Origin: Pseudomonas sp. GM50
Lineage (GTDB): Bacteria > Pseudomonadota > Gammaproteobacteria > Pseudomonadales > Pseudomonadaceae
Reading direction: 5' to 3'
Assembly (NCBI RefSeq): GCF_000282375.1
Contig: NZ_AKJK01000040.1
Span: 62,001 to 126,000, forward strand
Length of the DNA stretch: 64,000 nt
Below the pieces are notes generated by a model. It ran no database searches and was not told where the DNA came from. It saw only the letters and a list, made by a program, of their open reading frames with translations. The position numbers and the translations under genes were made by a program. This document shows, one piece after another, positions 53,460 to 63,055 of the stretch. Position 1 is the stretch's first letter, and every line of letters begins with the position of its first letter.

Positions 53460-53828
53460 GGAAGGTTGAGCTCCAAGCGTTGCGACAAAGTCGACAATTG
53501 TAACGGCCTCTGGTGCCGGCTGTCAGTTGCAGACTGTGTCTATATGCACAGGTTGGGTGAAATGTAGTGGTAATGACAAAAACTGGCGGTTTGATACTGA
53601 AAATGTAGTGCCAAAACCGCTCGGTGTTACGGAGGGTTACGGACACGGTAGCGTTATCGTCGAAAAATTGACTGTGCTGAAAGCCCCGGTTTTACTGGGC
53701 TGGCGCGGGGCGTAATTTTTTTGAACAGGATTTTGTTACCGCTTGTGCGACAGGCGCGCATTGCTACGGGAGGCACTCGGCGGCATAATGTAGCCCCTTT
53801 TTTCTGCCCCTACATGTGGAAGGTTCCC
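53460..53828. other. Divergent promoter region between mfd and gap (369 bp)
   Basis: No gene or REP element is seen. It should hold the mfd and gap promoters. I looked for a HexR-type site (TTGT-N7/8-ACAA), expected at some Pseudomonas gap genes, and found none. A possible gap promoter is TTGACT (53668-53673) with a weak -10 17 bp later. Confidence 0.5.
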
Positions 53829-55277
53829 GTGACTCAGAAGCCCGACCAGTGTCTTGGTGAATGGATCGACCGTGAAGCACTCGCAGAAGCGATGATTCCG
53901 CTTATCGGTCAGCTCTACCGCAATAACAACGTGGTGAGCTCGATCTATGGCCGCAGTCTGATCAACCAGTCTGTCATCGCGATTCTCAAAGCTCACCGCT
54001 TTGCTCGCCATCGCCAGTCCGATGACAGCGAATTGTCCGTCCACGAAACATTCCCTCTGCTCAAAGCGATGAGCGAGCTCAAGCTCGGCGCTGCTTCGGT
54101 AGACCTGGGCAAACTGGCCATCAAGTTCAAGGCCGAAGGCAATGGCCGTACCGCCGAAGAGTTCGTCCGTGACGAACTGGCCGATGTGGTCGGCAAGCAG
54201 AATGGTTCCGGTCGTACCGGCACCGACGTTGTCCTGTACGGTTTCGGTCGTATCGGCCGTCTGCTGGCGCGCATCCTGATCGAGAAAACCGGTGGTGGCG
54301 ACGGTCTGCGTCTGCGCGCCATCGTTGTCCGCAAGGGCGCTGAAAACGATCTGGTCAAACGCGCCAGCCTGCTGCGCCGCGATTCGGTACACGGTTCGTT
54401 CAATGGCACCATCACCATTGATGAAGCCAACAACACCATCACCGCCAACGGCAACCTGATCCAGGTTATCTACGCGAAGAACCCGACTGAAGTGGACTAC
54501 ACCCAGTACGGCATCAAAGACGCGTTGCTGGTGGACAACACCGGTGTATGGCGTGACGCCGACGGCCTGGGCCAGCACCTGGCCTGCCCGGGTATCGACC
54601 GCGTTGTCCTGACCGCGCCTGGCAAAGGCAAGCTGAAGAACATCGTTCACGGCATCAACCACGGTGAAATCACCGCTGACGACAAGATCGTTTCCGCCGC
54701 TTCCTGCACCACCAACGCCATCGTGCCGGTGCTGAAAGCTGTCAACGACAAGTTCGGCATCATCAACGGTCACGTCGAAACCGTTCACTCGTACACCAAC
54801 GACCAGAACCTGATCGACAACTTCCACAAGGGTGATCGTCGTGGCCGTAGCGCCGCGTTGAACATGGTCATCACCGAGACTGGTGCTGCCACTGCTGCCG
54901 CCAAGGCGCTGCCTGAGCTGGCCGGCAAGCTGACCGGTAACGCGATCCGTGTTCCGACACCGAACGTGTCGATGGCCATTCTCAACCTGAACCTTGAGAA
55001 AGCCGCCACCCGTGAAGAGATGAACGAGTACCTGCGCTACATGGCGCTGCACTCCGATCTGCACAAGCAAATCGACTACGTCAATTCGCAGGAAGTGGTT
55101 TCCACCGACTTCGTTGGCTCGCGCCACGCAGGCGTTGTGGACGCTGAAGCGACCATCGTTCAGGACAACCGCGTTGTTCTGTACGTTTGGTACGACAACG
55201 AGTTCGGTTACAGCTGCCAGGTGGTTCGCGTGATGGAAGACATGGCCGGTGTAAACCCGCCAGCATTCCCGCGCTAA
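53829..55277 (+). CDS. gap: Glyceraldehyde-3-phosphate dehydrogenase, long form
   Basis: A 482-residue enzyme. The catalytic domain starts at about residue 135 with the NAD motif VVLYGFGRIGRLLARILI; the active Cys293 lies in SAASCTTNAIVPVLKAV, and the C-terminal WYDNEFGYSCQVVRVMED is typical. The N-terminal 130 residues (starting (V)TQKPDQCLGEWIDREALAE) are an extension absent from E. coli GapA but normal for the PA3001-type protein of pseudomonads. The start is GTG at 53829 with GGAAGG upstream; an ATG at 53814 is in frame but overlaps that site. Terminator follows. Confidence 0.92.
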   Translation: MTQKPDQCLGEWIDREALAEAMIPLIGQLYRNNNVVSSIYGRSLINQSVIAILKAHRFARHRQSDDSELSVHETFPLLKAMSELKLGAASVDLGKLAIKFKAEGNGRTAEEFVRDELADVVGKQNGSGRTGTDVVLYGFGRIGRLLARILIEKTGGGDGLRLRAIVVRKGAENDLVKRASLLRRDSVHGSFNGTITIDEANNTITANGNLIQVIYAKNPTEVDYTQYGIKDALLVDNTGVWRDADGLGQHLACPGIDRVVLTAPGKGKLKNIVHGINHGEITADDKIVSAASCTTNAIVPVLKAVNDKFGIINGHVETVHSYTNDQNLIDNFHKGDRRGRSAALNMVITETGAATAAAKALPELAGKLTGNAIRVPTPNVSMAILNLNLEKAATREEMNEYLRYMALHSDLHKQIDYVNSQEVVSTDFVGSRHAGVVDAEATIVQDNRVVLYVWYDNEFGYSCQVVRVMEDMAGVNPPAFPR

Positions 55278-55292
55278 GCCCTAGCCGCACAT

Positions 55293-55325
55293 GAAAGCGC
55301 CCCGACTTTGGTCGGGGCGTTTTTG
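55293..55325 (+). terminator. Terminator of gap
   Basis: ACGCCCCGAC-type stem: GCGCCCCGAC-TTTG-GTCGGGGCG followed by TTTTTG, 18 bp past the stop codon. Confidence 0.93.
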
Positions 55326-55370
55326 TTTGTGCAGTTTGTCAGTGGCAAGTGTGTTGAATGTGCAGGCCTC

Positions 55371-55434
55371 TTCGCGGGCAAGCCTCGCTCCTACGGGTCG
55401 CACAAGCCCTGTAGGAGCGAGGCTTGCCCGCGAA
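55371..55434. repeat. REP doublet, family C
   Basis: Arms with TTCGCGGGCAAGCCTCGCTC (from 55371) and the inverse (55411-55434), only 16 bp apart, between the converging gap and MHS transporter genes. Confidence 0.88.
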
Positions 55435-55443
55435 GGCTATCGA

Positions 55444-56742
55444 TCAGGCGTCACCCACTACTGCTGCCTGCGCGGTCCGCAGTTCATGCCGATTGCCTTT
55501 GAATAGCACCAGCGTCGCAATCAACCCCAGCACCGCCGCGCCACTGAGCCAGATCCCCGGTGCCGCCTTGTTGTCCAGCACATGGATCAGATACGTGCAG
55601 GCCGCCGGTGTGAAGCCACCAAAGGTCGCGGTCGCCAGGCTGTAGGCAAGGGAGAAGCCGGTCGTGCGAACTTCCACCGGCATGATCTCGGTCAGGGCCA
55701 CCACCATGGCACCGTTGTACGAGCCATACAGGAACGACAGCCACAACTCGACGATCAGCAGATGGCTGAAGCTCGGGTTTGCAACCAGCCATGACAGCGC
55801 TGGATAAGCCGTGAGGATCGCCAGAATCGTCGCCGCCAACAGCAGGGGTTTGCGCCCGATCCTGTCAGACACAGAACCCATCACCGGCAGCCAGAAGAAA
55901 TTCGACAGACCAATGCACACGGTCACCAGCAACGTATCCAGATCCGACAGATGCAGTTCGGCTTTGCCGAAGGTCGGGGTGTAGGCGGTGATCAGGTAGA
56001 ACGACACAGTGGTCATCACCACCAGCGCCATGCCGGCGAGGACGATGCCGAAGTTCTGACCAATCGAGCGGACAATGTCTTGCAGGGTAGGGCGGTGCTT
56101 GCGCGCCTGGAACTCCGGGGTTTCTTCCAGCGAACGGCGGATCACGAAGATCGCCGGCACGATCATGCAGCCGATCAGGAACGGCACGCGCCAGCCCCAT
56201 TCACCCATTTCTTGCGGGCTGAGCCAATGGTTCAAACCCACGCCGAGCAGGCCGGCGAATACCACCGCGGCTTGCTGACTGGCGGACTGCCAACTGACAA
56301 AGAAGCCTTTGCGCCCTGGTGTGGAGATCTCGGCGAGGTACACCGACACACCGCCCAGTTCCACGCCCGCCGAGAAGCCTTGCAACAGGCGACCGAGCAA
56401 TACGATCAGCGGCGCCGCGACACCCAGTGTCGCGTAACCCGGCACGCAGGCAATCAATAGTGTGCCGGCGGCCATCATTGCCAATGTTATGATCAGGCCT
56501 TTGCGGCGGCCGTGACGGTCGATGTAAGCCCCGAGGAAAATCGCCCCCAACGGACGCATCAGGAAGCCGGCCCCGAAAGTGGCCAAAGACAGCATCAGGG
56601 AAGCGAAAGCGCTGTCGGCAGGGAAGAAGGTTTTAGCAATGGCCGTGGCGTAGAAGCCGTAGACCATGAAGTCGAACATCTCCAGGAAGTTTCCGCTGAC
56701 GACGCGAAAAATTGCTTTGCCGTTGCTCGTATTGGAAGACAT
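55444..56742 (-). CDS. MHS family (MFS) transporter, citrate/tricarballylate-proton symporter type
   Basis: A 432-residue inner-membrane symporter with 12 transmembrane helices. It begins [23 protein letters not shown] signatures are [43 protein letters not shown] (loop 2-3), [20 protein letters not shown] and [13 protein letters not shown]. Length equals the citrate carriers CitA/TcuC. The ATG at 56742 gives family length; the longer open frame runs through a REP element. It lies where P. aeruginosa has aroP1 and the nqr operon, between gap and apbE. Actual substrate is inferred. Confidence 0.87.
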   Translation of the reverse strand: MSSNTSNGKAIFRVVSGNFLEMFDFMVYGFYATAIAKTFFPADSAFASLMLSLATFGAGFLMRPLGAIFLGAYIDRHGRRKGLIITLAMMAAGTLLIACVPGYATLGVAAPLIVLLGRLLQGFSAGVELGGVSVYLAEISTPGRKGFFVSWQSASQQAAVVFAGLLGVGLNHWLSPQEMGEWGWRVPFLIGCMIVPAIFVIRRSLEETPEFQARKHRPTLQDIVRSIGQNFGIVLAGMALVVMTTVSFYLITAYTPTFGKAELHLSDLDTLLVTVCIGLSNFFWLPVMGSVSDRIGRKPLLLAATILAILTAYPALSWLVANPSFSHLLIVELWLSFLYGSYNGAMVVALTEIMPVEVRTTGFSLAYSLATATFGGFTPAACTYLIHVLDNKAAPGIWLSGAAVLGLIATLVLFKGNRHELRTAQAAVVGDA

Positions 56743-56785
56743 TTGTAAGTACTCACGCTGGTAAATCTTGTTTGAAAACGCTGCG

Positions 56786-56884
56786 CCTGTGGGAGCCTGC
56801 TCGCGATAGCGGTGACCGGATTTACGATTGCTTCGCAATCGGACGGGGGCAAGCCCCCTCGCCACACAGGCTCGCTCACACAGG
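56786..56884. repeat. Nested REP: family A unit inside a family B pair
   Basis: The left arm is family B with a 4-base deletion (CCTGTGGGAGCCTGCTCGCG, 56786 on). The right family B arm (AGGCTCGCTCACACAGG, about 56868-56884) lacks its inner part, which is replaced by a complete single family A unit (GATTGCTTCGCAATCGGACG on through CCCCCTCGCCACAC, about 56826-56867). It lies upstream of both the MHS gene and apbE. Confidence 0.75.
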
Positions 56885-56976
56885 TTTTGCGTCTGACTGA
56901 CGGGCGCTGGCAGACCTCGCTCCCATACGCTCTGAGGCCCATAATGGCGGGCGCGGTTTTGAGGGGAGATGAAGAT

Positions 56977-57993
56977 TTGTTAACTGGACGGTGGGGTGGA
57001 CTTGTGGTGCTGGCCGGCGTTTTGGCCGGTTGCGGCAACGGTGACAGACTGGAGCGCTTCGACGGCCCGACCATGGGCAGTCGTTATTCCATTCAATACG
57101 TAAGACATTCCTCCACGCCCGGGCCGAAAGCAGTGCAGGCTGAAGTAGAAAATATCCTCGCCGAAGTGGATCGACAATTCTCGACCTATCGCAGCGACTC
57201 GGACACCGTGCGCTTTAACGCACTGCCGGCCGGTCGCTGTCAGGTCATGCCTGGCCCGGTACTCGAATTGATCCGTGTGGGCGAGCGATTGTCTTCGCAA
57301 AGCGAAGGCGCCTTCGACCTGACGGTGGAGCCGCTGCTCAACCTATGGGGATTCGGCCCGCAGGCACGGGAGGAAAAAGTCCCGACCGCCGAAGCGCTGG
57401 CCGAAGTGAGGCAACTCGTCGGTCATACCCATCTGCGAATCGACGGTGATCAGCTGTGCAAAGACGTTGCAGTCGAGCTCGACTTCAACAGCATCGCTGC
57501 CGGTTACGCGGTCGATACGATTGCCGCGAAACTTGAGGGAATGGGCATCCACAGTTACCTGGCTGAAGTCACTGGTGAACTCAAGGCCGCCGGCAAAAAA
57601 CTCGATGGCTCGACTTGGCGCATTGCGCTGGAAGAACCCCGAGACGATCAGCAAGTCGCGCAAAGAGTCATCGCCATCGACGGCTACGGCGTGTCCACGT
57701 CCGGCGACTACCGCAATTATTTTCAGCAGAACGGCCAGCGCTATTCCCACACCTTCGATGCCCGCACCGGTGCGCCGGTCCTACACACCCTGGCGTCAGT
57801 CACAGTGATTCATCCTTCAGCGTTGATGGCCGATGGCCTATCGACGCTGTTGCTGATTCTCGGTCCTGAACGGGGTTGGGACTATGCCCAAACTCATGAC
57901 ATAGGTGCATTCTTTGTGATTCGTGCCGATACAGGTTTTGTCACCCGCACCAATCAGGCTTTTGAGCGCCTGGTGGGTGAGAAAACCAAGTGA
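56977..57993 (+). CDS. apbE: FAD:protein FMN transferase ApbE (lipoprotein)
   Basis: A 338-residue periplasmic flavin transferase that attaches FMN covalently to Thr of partner proteins such as NqrB/NqrC or RnfD/RnfG. A lipoprotein signal ends in LAGVLAGC. Then come [89 protein letters not shown] and [12 protein letters not shown], all standard ApbE blocks. A TTG start at 56977 has GGGGAG 8 bases upstream; an ATG at 56944 is the alternative (349 residues). No nqr or nqrM gene is adjacent. Confidence 0.92.
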   Translation: MLTGRWGGLVVLAGVLAGCGNGDRLERFDGPTMGSRYSIQYVRHSSTPGPKAVQAEVENILAEVDRQFSTYRSDSDTVRFNALPAGRCQVMPGPVLELIRVGERLSSQSEGAFDLTVEPLLNLWGFGPQAREEKVPTAEALAEVRQLVGHTHLRIDGDQLCKDVAVELDFNSIAAGYAVDTIAAKLEGMGIHSYLAEVTGELKAAGKKLDGSTWRIALEEPRDDQQVAQRVIAIDGYGVSTSGDYRNYFQQNGQRYSHTFDARTGAPVLHTLASVTVIHPSALMADGLSTLLLILGPERGWDYAQTHDIGAFFVIRADTGFVTRTNQAFERLVGEKTK

Positions 57994-58199
57994 TTGCGGC
58001 ATCAAAAGCATTTTTGATGGCGTTGTAGTGCAGGCAAAACTAGCCTACGACGCGACCAAGGGTTAATGTGCCCGGCGTTGACGCTTCTATAGACTGTGTC
58101 CGGGTTCTGCACTGGCCCCAAATTGTTCCTTCACGCCGCAGATCGGCGTGATTTAGCCGCAGGTGCCGAGGGCGCCGCGGCCTGTTCTGAGGAGTATGC

Positions 58200-59594
58200 A
58201 TGGCTGTCTACAACTACGACGTGGTGGTGTTGGGTTCCGGCCCGGCGGGAGAAGGCGCGGCAATGAATGCCGCCAAGGCAGGGCGCAAGGTGGCGATGGT
58301 CGATAGTCGTCGCCAGGTCGGCGGCAACTGCACCCACCTGGGCACCATCCCGTCCAAGGCTTTGCGTCACTCGGTCCGGCAGATCATGCAGTTCAACACC
58401 AACCCGATGTTCCGGGCGATTGGTGAGCCGCGCTGGTTCTCGTTCCCGGACGTTTTGAAAAGCGCCGAAAAAGTCATCTCCAAACAAGTCGCCTCGCGCA
58501 CCGGCTACTACGCCCGTAACCGTGTCGACGTGTTCTTCGGCACCGGCAGCTTCGCCGACGAGCAAACCATCGAAGTGGTCTGCGCCAACGGTGTGGTCGA
58601 GAAGCTGGTGGCCAAGCACATCATCATCGCCACCGGTTCGCGCCCTTATCGCCCGGCGGACATCGATTTCCATCACCCGCGTATCTACGATAGCGACACC
58701 ATCCTCAGCCTCGGCCACACCCCGCGCAAACTCATCGTTTACGGCGCCGGCGTGATTGGTTGCGAATACGCCTCGATCTTCAGTGGTCTGGGTGTGCTGG
58801 TCGAGCTGGTGGACAACCGCGGTCAGTTGCTGAGCTTCCTCGACTCGGAAATTTCCCAGGCCCTGAGCTATCACTTCAGCAACAACAACATCACGGTTCG
58901 CCACAACGAAGACTACGACCGCGTCGAAGGCGTGGACAACGGCGTGATCCTGCACCTCAAGTCCGGCAAGAAGATCAAGGCCGATGCCTTGCTCTGGTGC
59001 AACGGTCGTACCGGCAACACCGATCAGCTGGGTCTGGAAAATATCGGCGTGAAGGTCAACAGCCGTGGCCAGATCGAAGTCGACGAAGCCTACCGCACCT
59101 GCGTACCGAACATTTACGGTGCCGGTGACGTGATCGGCTGGCCGAGCCTGGCCAGTGCCGCGCACGACCAGGGCCGCTCGGCCGCTGGCAGCATCGTCGA
59201 TAACAACAGCTGGCGCTTCGTCAACGACGTGCCGACCGGTATCTACACCATTCCGGAGATCAGCTCGATCGGCAAGAACGAGCAGGAACTGACGCAGGCC
59301 AAGGTGCCGTACGAAGTCGGCAAGGCATTCTTCAAGAGCATGGCGCGTGCGCAGATTGCCGGCGAGCCGCAGGGCATGCTGAAGATCCTGTTCCACCGTG
59401 AAACCCTGGAAGTGCTGGGCGTTCACTGCTTCGGTTATCAGGCGTCGGAGATCGTTCACATCGGTCAGGCGATCATGAGCCAGCCGGGCGAACTGAACAC
59501 CCTGAAGTACTTCGTCAACACGACGTTCAACTACCCGACCATGGCCGAAGCCTATCGGGTAGCGGCGTACGATGGCCTCAACCGGCTTTTTTGA
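58200..59594 (+). CDS. sthA: Soluble pyridine nucleotide transhydrogenase (Si-specific)
   Basis: A 464-residue cytoplasmic flavoprotein that moves hydride between NADPH and NAD. FAD motif [21 protein letters not shown] at the N-terminus; the first active-site position reads [17 protein letters not shown], with Thr where related disulfide reductases have the first Cys (so no redox disulfide, as expected for SthA). The NAD(P) motif [20 protein letters not shown] is near 180, and a dimerisation domain ends the protein. AGGAG lies 5 bases from the ATG. Monocistronic. Confidence 0.97.
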   Translation: MAVYNYDVVVLGSGPAGEGAAMNAAKAGRKVAMVDSRRQVGGNCTHLGTIPSKALRHSVRQIMQFNTNPMFRAIGEPRWFSFPDVLKSAEKVISKQVASRTGYYARNRVDVFFGTGSFADEQTIEVVCANGVVEKLVAKHIIIATGSRPYRPADIDFHHPRIYDSDTILSLGHTPRKLIVYGAGVIGCEYASIFSGLGVLVELVDNRGQLLSFLDSEISQALSYHFSNNNITVRHNEDYDRVEGVDNGVILHLKSGKKIKADALLWCNGRTGNTDQLGLENIGVKVNSRGQIEVDEAYRTCVPNIYGAGDVIGWPSLASAAHDQGRSAAGSIVDNNSWRFVNDVPTGIYTIPEISSIGKNEQELTQAKVPYEVGKAFFKSMARAQIAGEPQGMLKILFHRETLEVLGVHCFGYQASEIVHIGQAIMSQPGELNTLKYFVNTTFNYPTMAEAYRVAAYDGLNRLF

Positions 59595-59636
59595 GCGGCT
59601 CCGGCCGGTGGCCTGAGCCGGCCGGGGAGACCGATT

Positions 59637-60359
59637 TCAGCAATTCTCGAGCGTGGCAGTGGCCAAACCGGGAAAGTCTGTAATCAGGCTGTCAACGCCG
59701 AAGTCGGCGAGTCTGCGCATCAGCGCGGGCTCGTTGACTGTCCACACCGACACATGCAGCCCCTGACGCTGCGCCTTCTGCAGGCGTTCCGGCGTACACA
59801 GGGTCCAGTTCAGCGCCAGAATCTCACAGCCATAGTTTTGCGCGACCTTCAACGGGTCGAGCCAGGCGTATTCGGCCACCAATCCGCGAGACACGTCCGG
59901 CACCAGGTCCAGCGCGGCTTTCAACACTTCGCGTGAACTCGACGTAATCGTGATCTTGTCCCGCATGCCGAAACGCTGCGCCATTTCGCGAATCGCCAGC
60001 ACGGTGGTCGCGGCACGGGTGCGTGAAGCGCTTTTGACCTCTAGCTGCCAGTGATCGAAATCACATTTCTCGAACAATTCTTCCAGCGTTGGAATCGTGC
60101 AGGGTTTGATCCAGCCCGGGCCACCCTTGCGCGCGTCGTAGGTCACCAGCTCCGCGGCGGTATGTTCGACTACTTTGCCGCGGCGCTCGGTGGTGCGTTT
60201 GAGGGTCGGGTCGTGGATCACCATCAACTCGCCGTCCCTGGACAGGTGCAGGTCCAGTTCACAGCGCCGTACGCCGTGCTTGAGGCATTCCTGAAAGCTG
60301 GTCAGGGTGTTTTCCGGTGCTTCGCCCTTGGCGCCGCGATGGCCGTAGATAAGGGTCAC
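59637..60359 (-). CDS. Glycerophosphodiester phosphodiesterase
   Basis: A 240-residue GDPD of the UgpQ (cytoplasmic) type; it hydrolyses glycerophosphodiesters to glycerol-3-phosphate and an alcohol. The metal and catalytic motifs are clear: YGHRGAKGEAPENTLTSF (His-Arg, Glu-Asn), ELDLHLSRDGELMVIHDPTL, and later WQLEVKS. No signal peptide is seen. It follows the PilZ gene by 14 bp on the same strand. Confidence 0.93.
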   Translation of the reverse strand: MTLIYGHRGAKGEAPENTLTSFQECLKHGVRRCELDLHLSRDGELMVIHDPTLKRTTERRGKVVEHTAAELVTYDARKGGPGWIKPCTIPTLEELFEKCDFDHWQLEVKSASRTRAATTVLAIREMAQRFGMRDKITITSSSREVLKAALDLVPDVSRGLVAEYAWLDPLKVAQNYGCEILALNWTLCTPERLQKAQRQGLHVSVWTVNEPALMRRLADFGVDSLITDFPGLATATLENC

Positions 60360-60373
60360 GGTTCTTCCTTAAG

Positions 60374-60955
60374 TTAAATGCCTGATTCGTTTTGTTCGCG
60401 GGCCAGGCGTCGTTCTTGTGCCTGTCGCTGCAAGATGTAACGGGCCAGCAATTGCCGCTGGGCATCGGACGGGTATTCGAACTCGGTGCCAATGTCGTAG
60501 CCGTCGCCCTTGCGGTCGCAATGGGTGACGCGGGCCCGCAGCAACAGGCCAAGGGCTTGCGGCATGAGTACCAGCTTGACCGACAGGTGCGCGCCAGTGG
60601 CGATGGGCGTCGGATGCTGGAAGTCGATACCTCCTTCGGAGAGGATTACCGGTTGCGGTTCGCCGATTTGTCCGAGCACGGTCAGGGCGACCACCTGGCT
60701 CAGCAGATCGATGCGTTTGTTCTGGGATTTCAGGAACGCGGCGATGGTCCGGTCGCGTTCGCTGATCTGTCGCAGCAGGTGTTGCGACTCGAATTCGCTC
60801 AGGTGCAATTCGCTGAGCAGGTTGAATAGTGGGGAAGCATCCTGCAACACTTCCTGGCCTGCGGCTTCGGGAGCAGACAGGGGCCGAATTTCCAGTGCGA
60901 TCGTGTCCTCGATACGGTAGTATTCGCGGCGATCTTCTTCATCTAATGTCGACAT
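60374..60955 (-). CDS. PilZ domain protein
   Basis: A 193-residue protein whose first residues MSTLDEEDRREYYRIEDTIA give the RxxxR c-di-GMP motif only loosely; the second motif (D/NxSxxG) appears as ILSEGGIDF, with Ile at the D/N place. A helical middle (60-100, LHLSEFESQHLLRQISERDR) separates these from the C-terminal beta-barrel (RVTHCDRKGDGYDIGTEFEY). It may bind c-di-GMP weakly or not at all. It is upstream of the phosphodiesterase and divergent from lolC. Confidence 0.82.
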   Translation of the reverse strand: MSTLDEEDRREYYRIEDTIALEIRPLSAPEAAGQEVLQDASPLFNLLSELHLSEFESQHLLRQISERDRTIAAFLKSQNKRIDLLSQVVALTVLGQIGEPQPVILSEGGIDFQHPTPIATGAHLSVKLVLMPQALGLLLRARVTHCDRKGDGYDIGTEFEYPSDAQRQLLARYILQRQAQERRLAREQNESGI

Positions 60956-61049
60956 GGCGAACCCATGGTAGCGGCGGTGGTCTGAGTGTAAAGCTGGTTA
61001 TCGACCCCCGCCACAAGGACGTTCCTTTTCCCTCCGAACAAGCCCCGAC

Positions 61050-62300
61050 ATGTTCAGACCTCTCTTCGTATTTATTGGCACGCGTTATACCCGTGCAAAG
61101 CGTCGCAATCATTTTGTGTCGTTCATTTCCCTGACCTCGATGATCGGACTCGCCCTTGGCGTGGTCGTGATGATCGTCGTGTTGTCGGTCATGAACGGCT
61201 TCGATCATGAGATGCGCACCCGCGTGCTGGGCATGGTGCCCCACGCGACCATCGAGTCCGGTGAGCCGATCAGCGACTGGCAAAGCCTGGCCGCCAAGGT
61301 CAAGCAGAACCCGCAGGTGGCGGCGGTTGCGCCCTTCGTCCAGATGCAGGGCCTGCTGACCAACAACGGCAAGGTCTCCAAAGTGCTGCTCAATGCCATC
61401 GACCCGGTGCAGGAACGGCAGGTGTCGATCATTGATAACTTCATGCAGCAGGGCAAACTCGATGACCTGGCGCCGGGCAGTTTCGGCATCGTCATCGGCG
61501 ACAAGGCCGCGGCCAAGCTTGGCGTGGCGGTCGGCGACAAGCTGACGTTTGTCGCGCCAGAAGTCACCGTGACCCCGGCCGGGATGTTCCCGCGCATGAA
61601 ACGCTTTACCGTGGTCGGCATCTTTCATGTCGGCGCCGGTGAGATCGACGGCTATCTGGGCATCACCAATTTGCAGGATCTGGCGAAGCTGCACCGCTGG
61701 AAGCCGGATCAGGTCCAGGGCTTGCGCTTGAAGTTCGACGATCTGTTCCAGGCACCACGCATGGCGTGGACCATCGCTCAGCAACTCGGCGAAGACAAGT
61801 ACTACGCCCGCGACTGGACCCGCACCCACGGCAATCTGTATCAAGCGATCCGCATGGAAAAGGCCATGATCGGCCTGCTGTTGCTGCTGATCGTCGCCGT
61901 TGCGGCGTTCAACATCATTTCCACGCTGGTGATGGTGGTGAATGACAAGAAGGGCGACATCGCGATTTTGCGCACCCTTGGCTCCACGCCGGGGCAGATC
62001 ATGGCGATCTTCATGGTCCAGGGCACGGTCATTGGTGTGGTCGGTACGCTGATCGGCGCTGTGGTCGGGATCTTCGCCGCGCTGAACGTCAGCGCCGCGA
62101 TCTCGGCCCTTGAAGGGCTGATCGGTCATAAATTCCTGAACGCTGACGTGTATTTCATCGATTACCTGCCGTCGCAAGTGCAGAGCCAGGACGTGTTGAT
62201 GGTCTGCGCAGCCGCGTTGGTTCTGAGTTTCCTCGCCACCCTGTATCCAGCCTGGCGTGCCGCGCGCACCCAGCCTGCGGAGGCGCTACGTTATGAGTGA
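61050..62300 (+). CDS. lolC: Lipoprotein-releasing ABC transporter permease LolC
   Basis: A 416-residue inner-membrane permease of the LolCDE complex, which extracts outer-membrane lipoproteins and passes them to LolA. It has the MacB/LolE topology: one N-terminal helix ([26 protein letters not shown]), a large periplasmic domain (about 50-260) and three C-terminal helices. [20 protein letters not shown] is a typical Lol start. It overlaps lolD by 8 bp. The downstream paralogue at 63056 is very similar; which is LolC and which LolE is assigned by order. Confidence 0.93.
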   Translation: MFRPLFVFIGTRYTRAKRRNHFVSFISLTSMIGLALGVVVMIVVLSVMNGFDHEMRTRVLGMVPHATIESGEPISDWQSLAAKVKQNPQVAAVAPFVQMQGLLTNNGKVSKVLLNAIDPVQERQVSIIDNFMQQGKLDDLAPGSFGIVIGDKAAAKLGVAVGDKLTFVAPEVTVTPAGMFPRMKRFTVVGIFHVGAGEIDGYLGITNLQDLAKLHRWKPDQVQGLRLKFDDLFQAPRMAWTIAQQLGEDKYYARDWTRTHGNLYQAIRMEKAMIGLLLLLIVAVAAFNIISTLVMVVNDKKGDIAILRTLGSTPGQIMAIFMVQGTVIGVVGTLIGAVVGIFAALNVSAAISALEGLIGHKFLNADVYFIDYLPSQVQSQDVLMVCAAALVLSFLATLYPAWRAARTQPAEALRYE

Positions 62301-62991
62301 GTCGGGCATGAGTGATAAAGCAATCTTGAGCTGCCGCAACCTGGGCAAATCCTACGTGGAAGGTCCGGAATCGGTAGAAGTTCTGGCCGGTCTGCAACTG
62401 GAGCTGCACCCTGGTGAGCGCGTGGCGATCGTCGGTACGTCGGGTTCGGGCAAAAGTACCTTGCTCAACCTGCTGGGCGGCCTCGATACGCCGACCAAGG
62501 GCAGCGTCTGGCTGGCCGGTGAAGAGCTCTCGGCGCTGAACGAAAAGGCCCGGGGCCTGCTGCGCAATCGGTCGCTGGGTTTCGTTTACCAGTTCCACCA
62601 CTTGCTGCCTGAGTTCACCGCGCTGGAAAACGTCTGCATGCCGTTGCTGATCGGTAAAACCGCGATCCCCGAAGCGCGTCAGCGTGCAACGGCGTTGCTG
62701 GAGCGGGTAGGGCTGGGCCATCGTCTGGAGCACAAACCGGCGGAATTGTCCGGTGGCGAACGCCAACGCGTGGCCATTGCCCGTGCCCTGGTGAACAAGC
62801 CAGGCCTGGTGATGCTCGACGAGCCGACCGGCAACCTCGACTCCCACACCGCCCAGGGCATTCAGGATTTGATGCTGGAACTCAGCACCTCGATGCGCAC
62901 CGCGTTCTTGGTGGTGACCCATGACATGAACCTGGCCCGCCAGATGGATCGCGTCCTGCATTTGCAGGAAGGTTACCTGACACCCATCTGA
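62293..62991 (+). CDS. lolD: Lipoprotein-releasing ABC transporter ATP-binding protein LolD
   Basis: A 232-residue ATPase. Walker [20 protein letters not shown]-loop and LolD-type [21 protein letters not shown], signature [17 protein letters not shown], Walker [13 protein letters not shown], and switch His in [10 protein letters not shown]. The ATG at 62293 has GGAGG 9 bases upstream; a second ATG five codons later (62308) is also possible. It lies between two permease genes. Confidence 0.95.
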   Translation: MSESGMSDKAILSCRNLGKSYVEGPESVEVLAGLQLELHPGERVAIVGTSGSGKSTLLNLLGGLDTPTKGSVWLAGEELSALNEKARGLLRNRSLGFVYQFHHLLPEFTALENVCMPLLIGKTAIPEARQRATALLERVGLGHRLEHKPAELSGGERQRVAIARALVNKPGLVMLDEPTGNLDSHTAQGIQDLMLELSTSMRTAFLVVTHDMNLARQMDRVLHLQEGYLTPI

Positions 62992-63000
62992 TTGACCGAA

Positions 63001-63040
63001 ACCCGACGTACTGAGCAGTGCGTCGGGTCTTTTATTTTTA
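63001..63040 (+). terminator. Terminator-like hairpin between lolD and lolE
   Basis: ACCCGACG(TA) and CGTCGGGT arms around CTGAGCAGTG, followed by CTTTTATTTTTA. It has the look of a rho-independent terminator although it is inside the lol operon, 10 bp after lolD and 16 bp before lolE. Confidence 0.7.
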
Positions 63041-63055
63041 TACGGTGCCCAGCGA

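Noticed and set aside
53460..53828. Search for a HexR operator upstream of gap
   Set aside because: TTGT occurs at 53734, but no ACAA follows at the required 7-8 bp spacing.
59600..59636. GC-rich inverted repeat CCGGCC / GGCCGG after sthA
   Set aside because: No T-run follows; may be a stem but not callable as a terminator.
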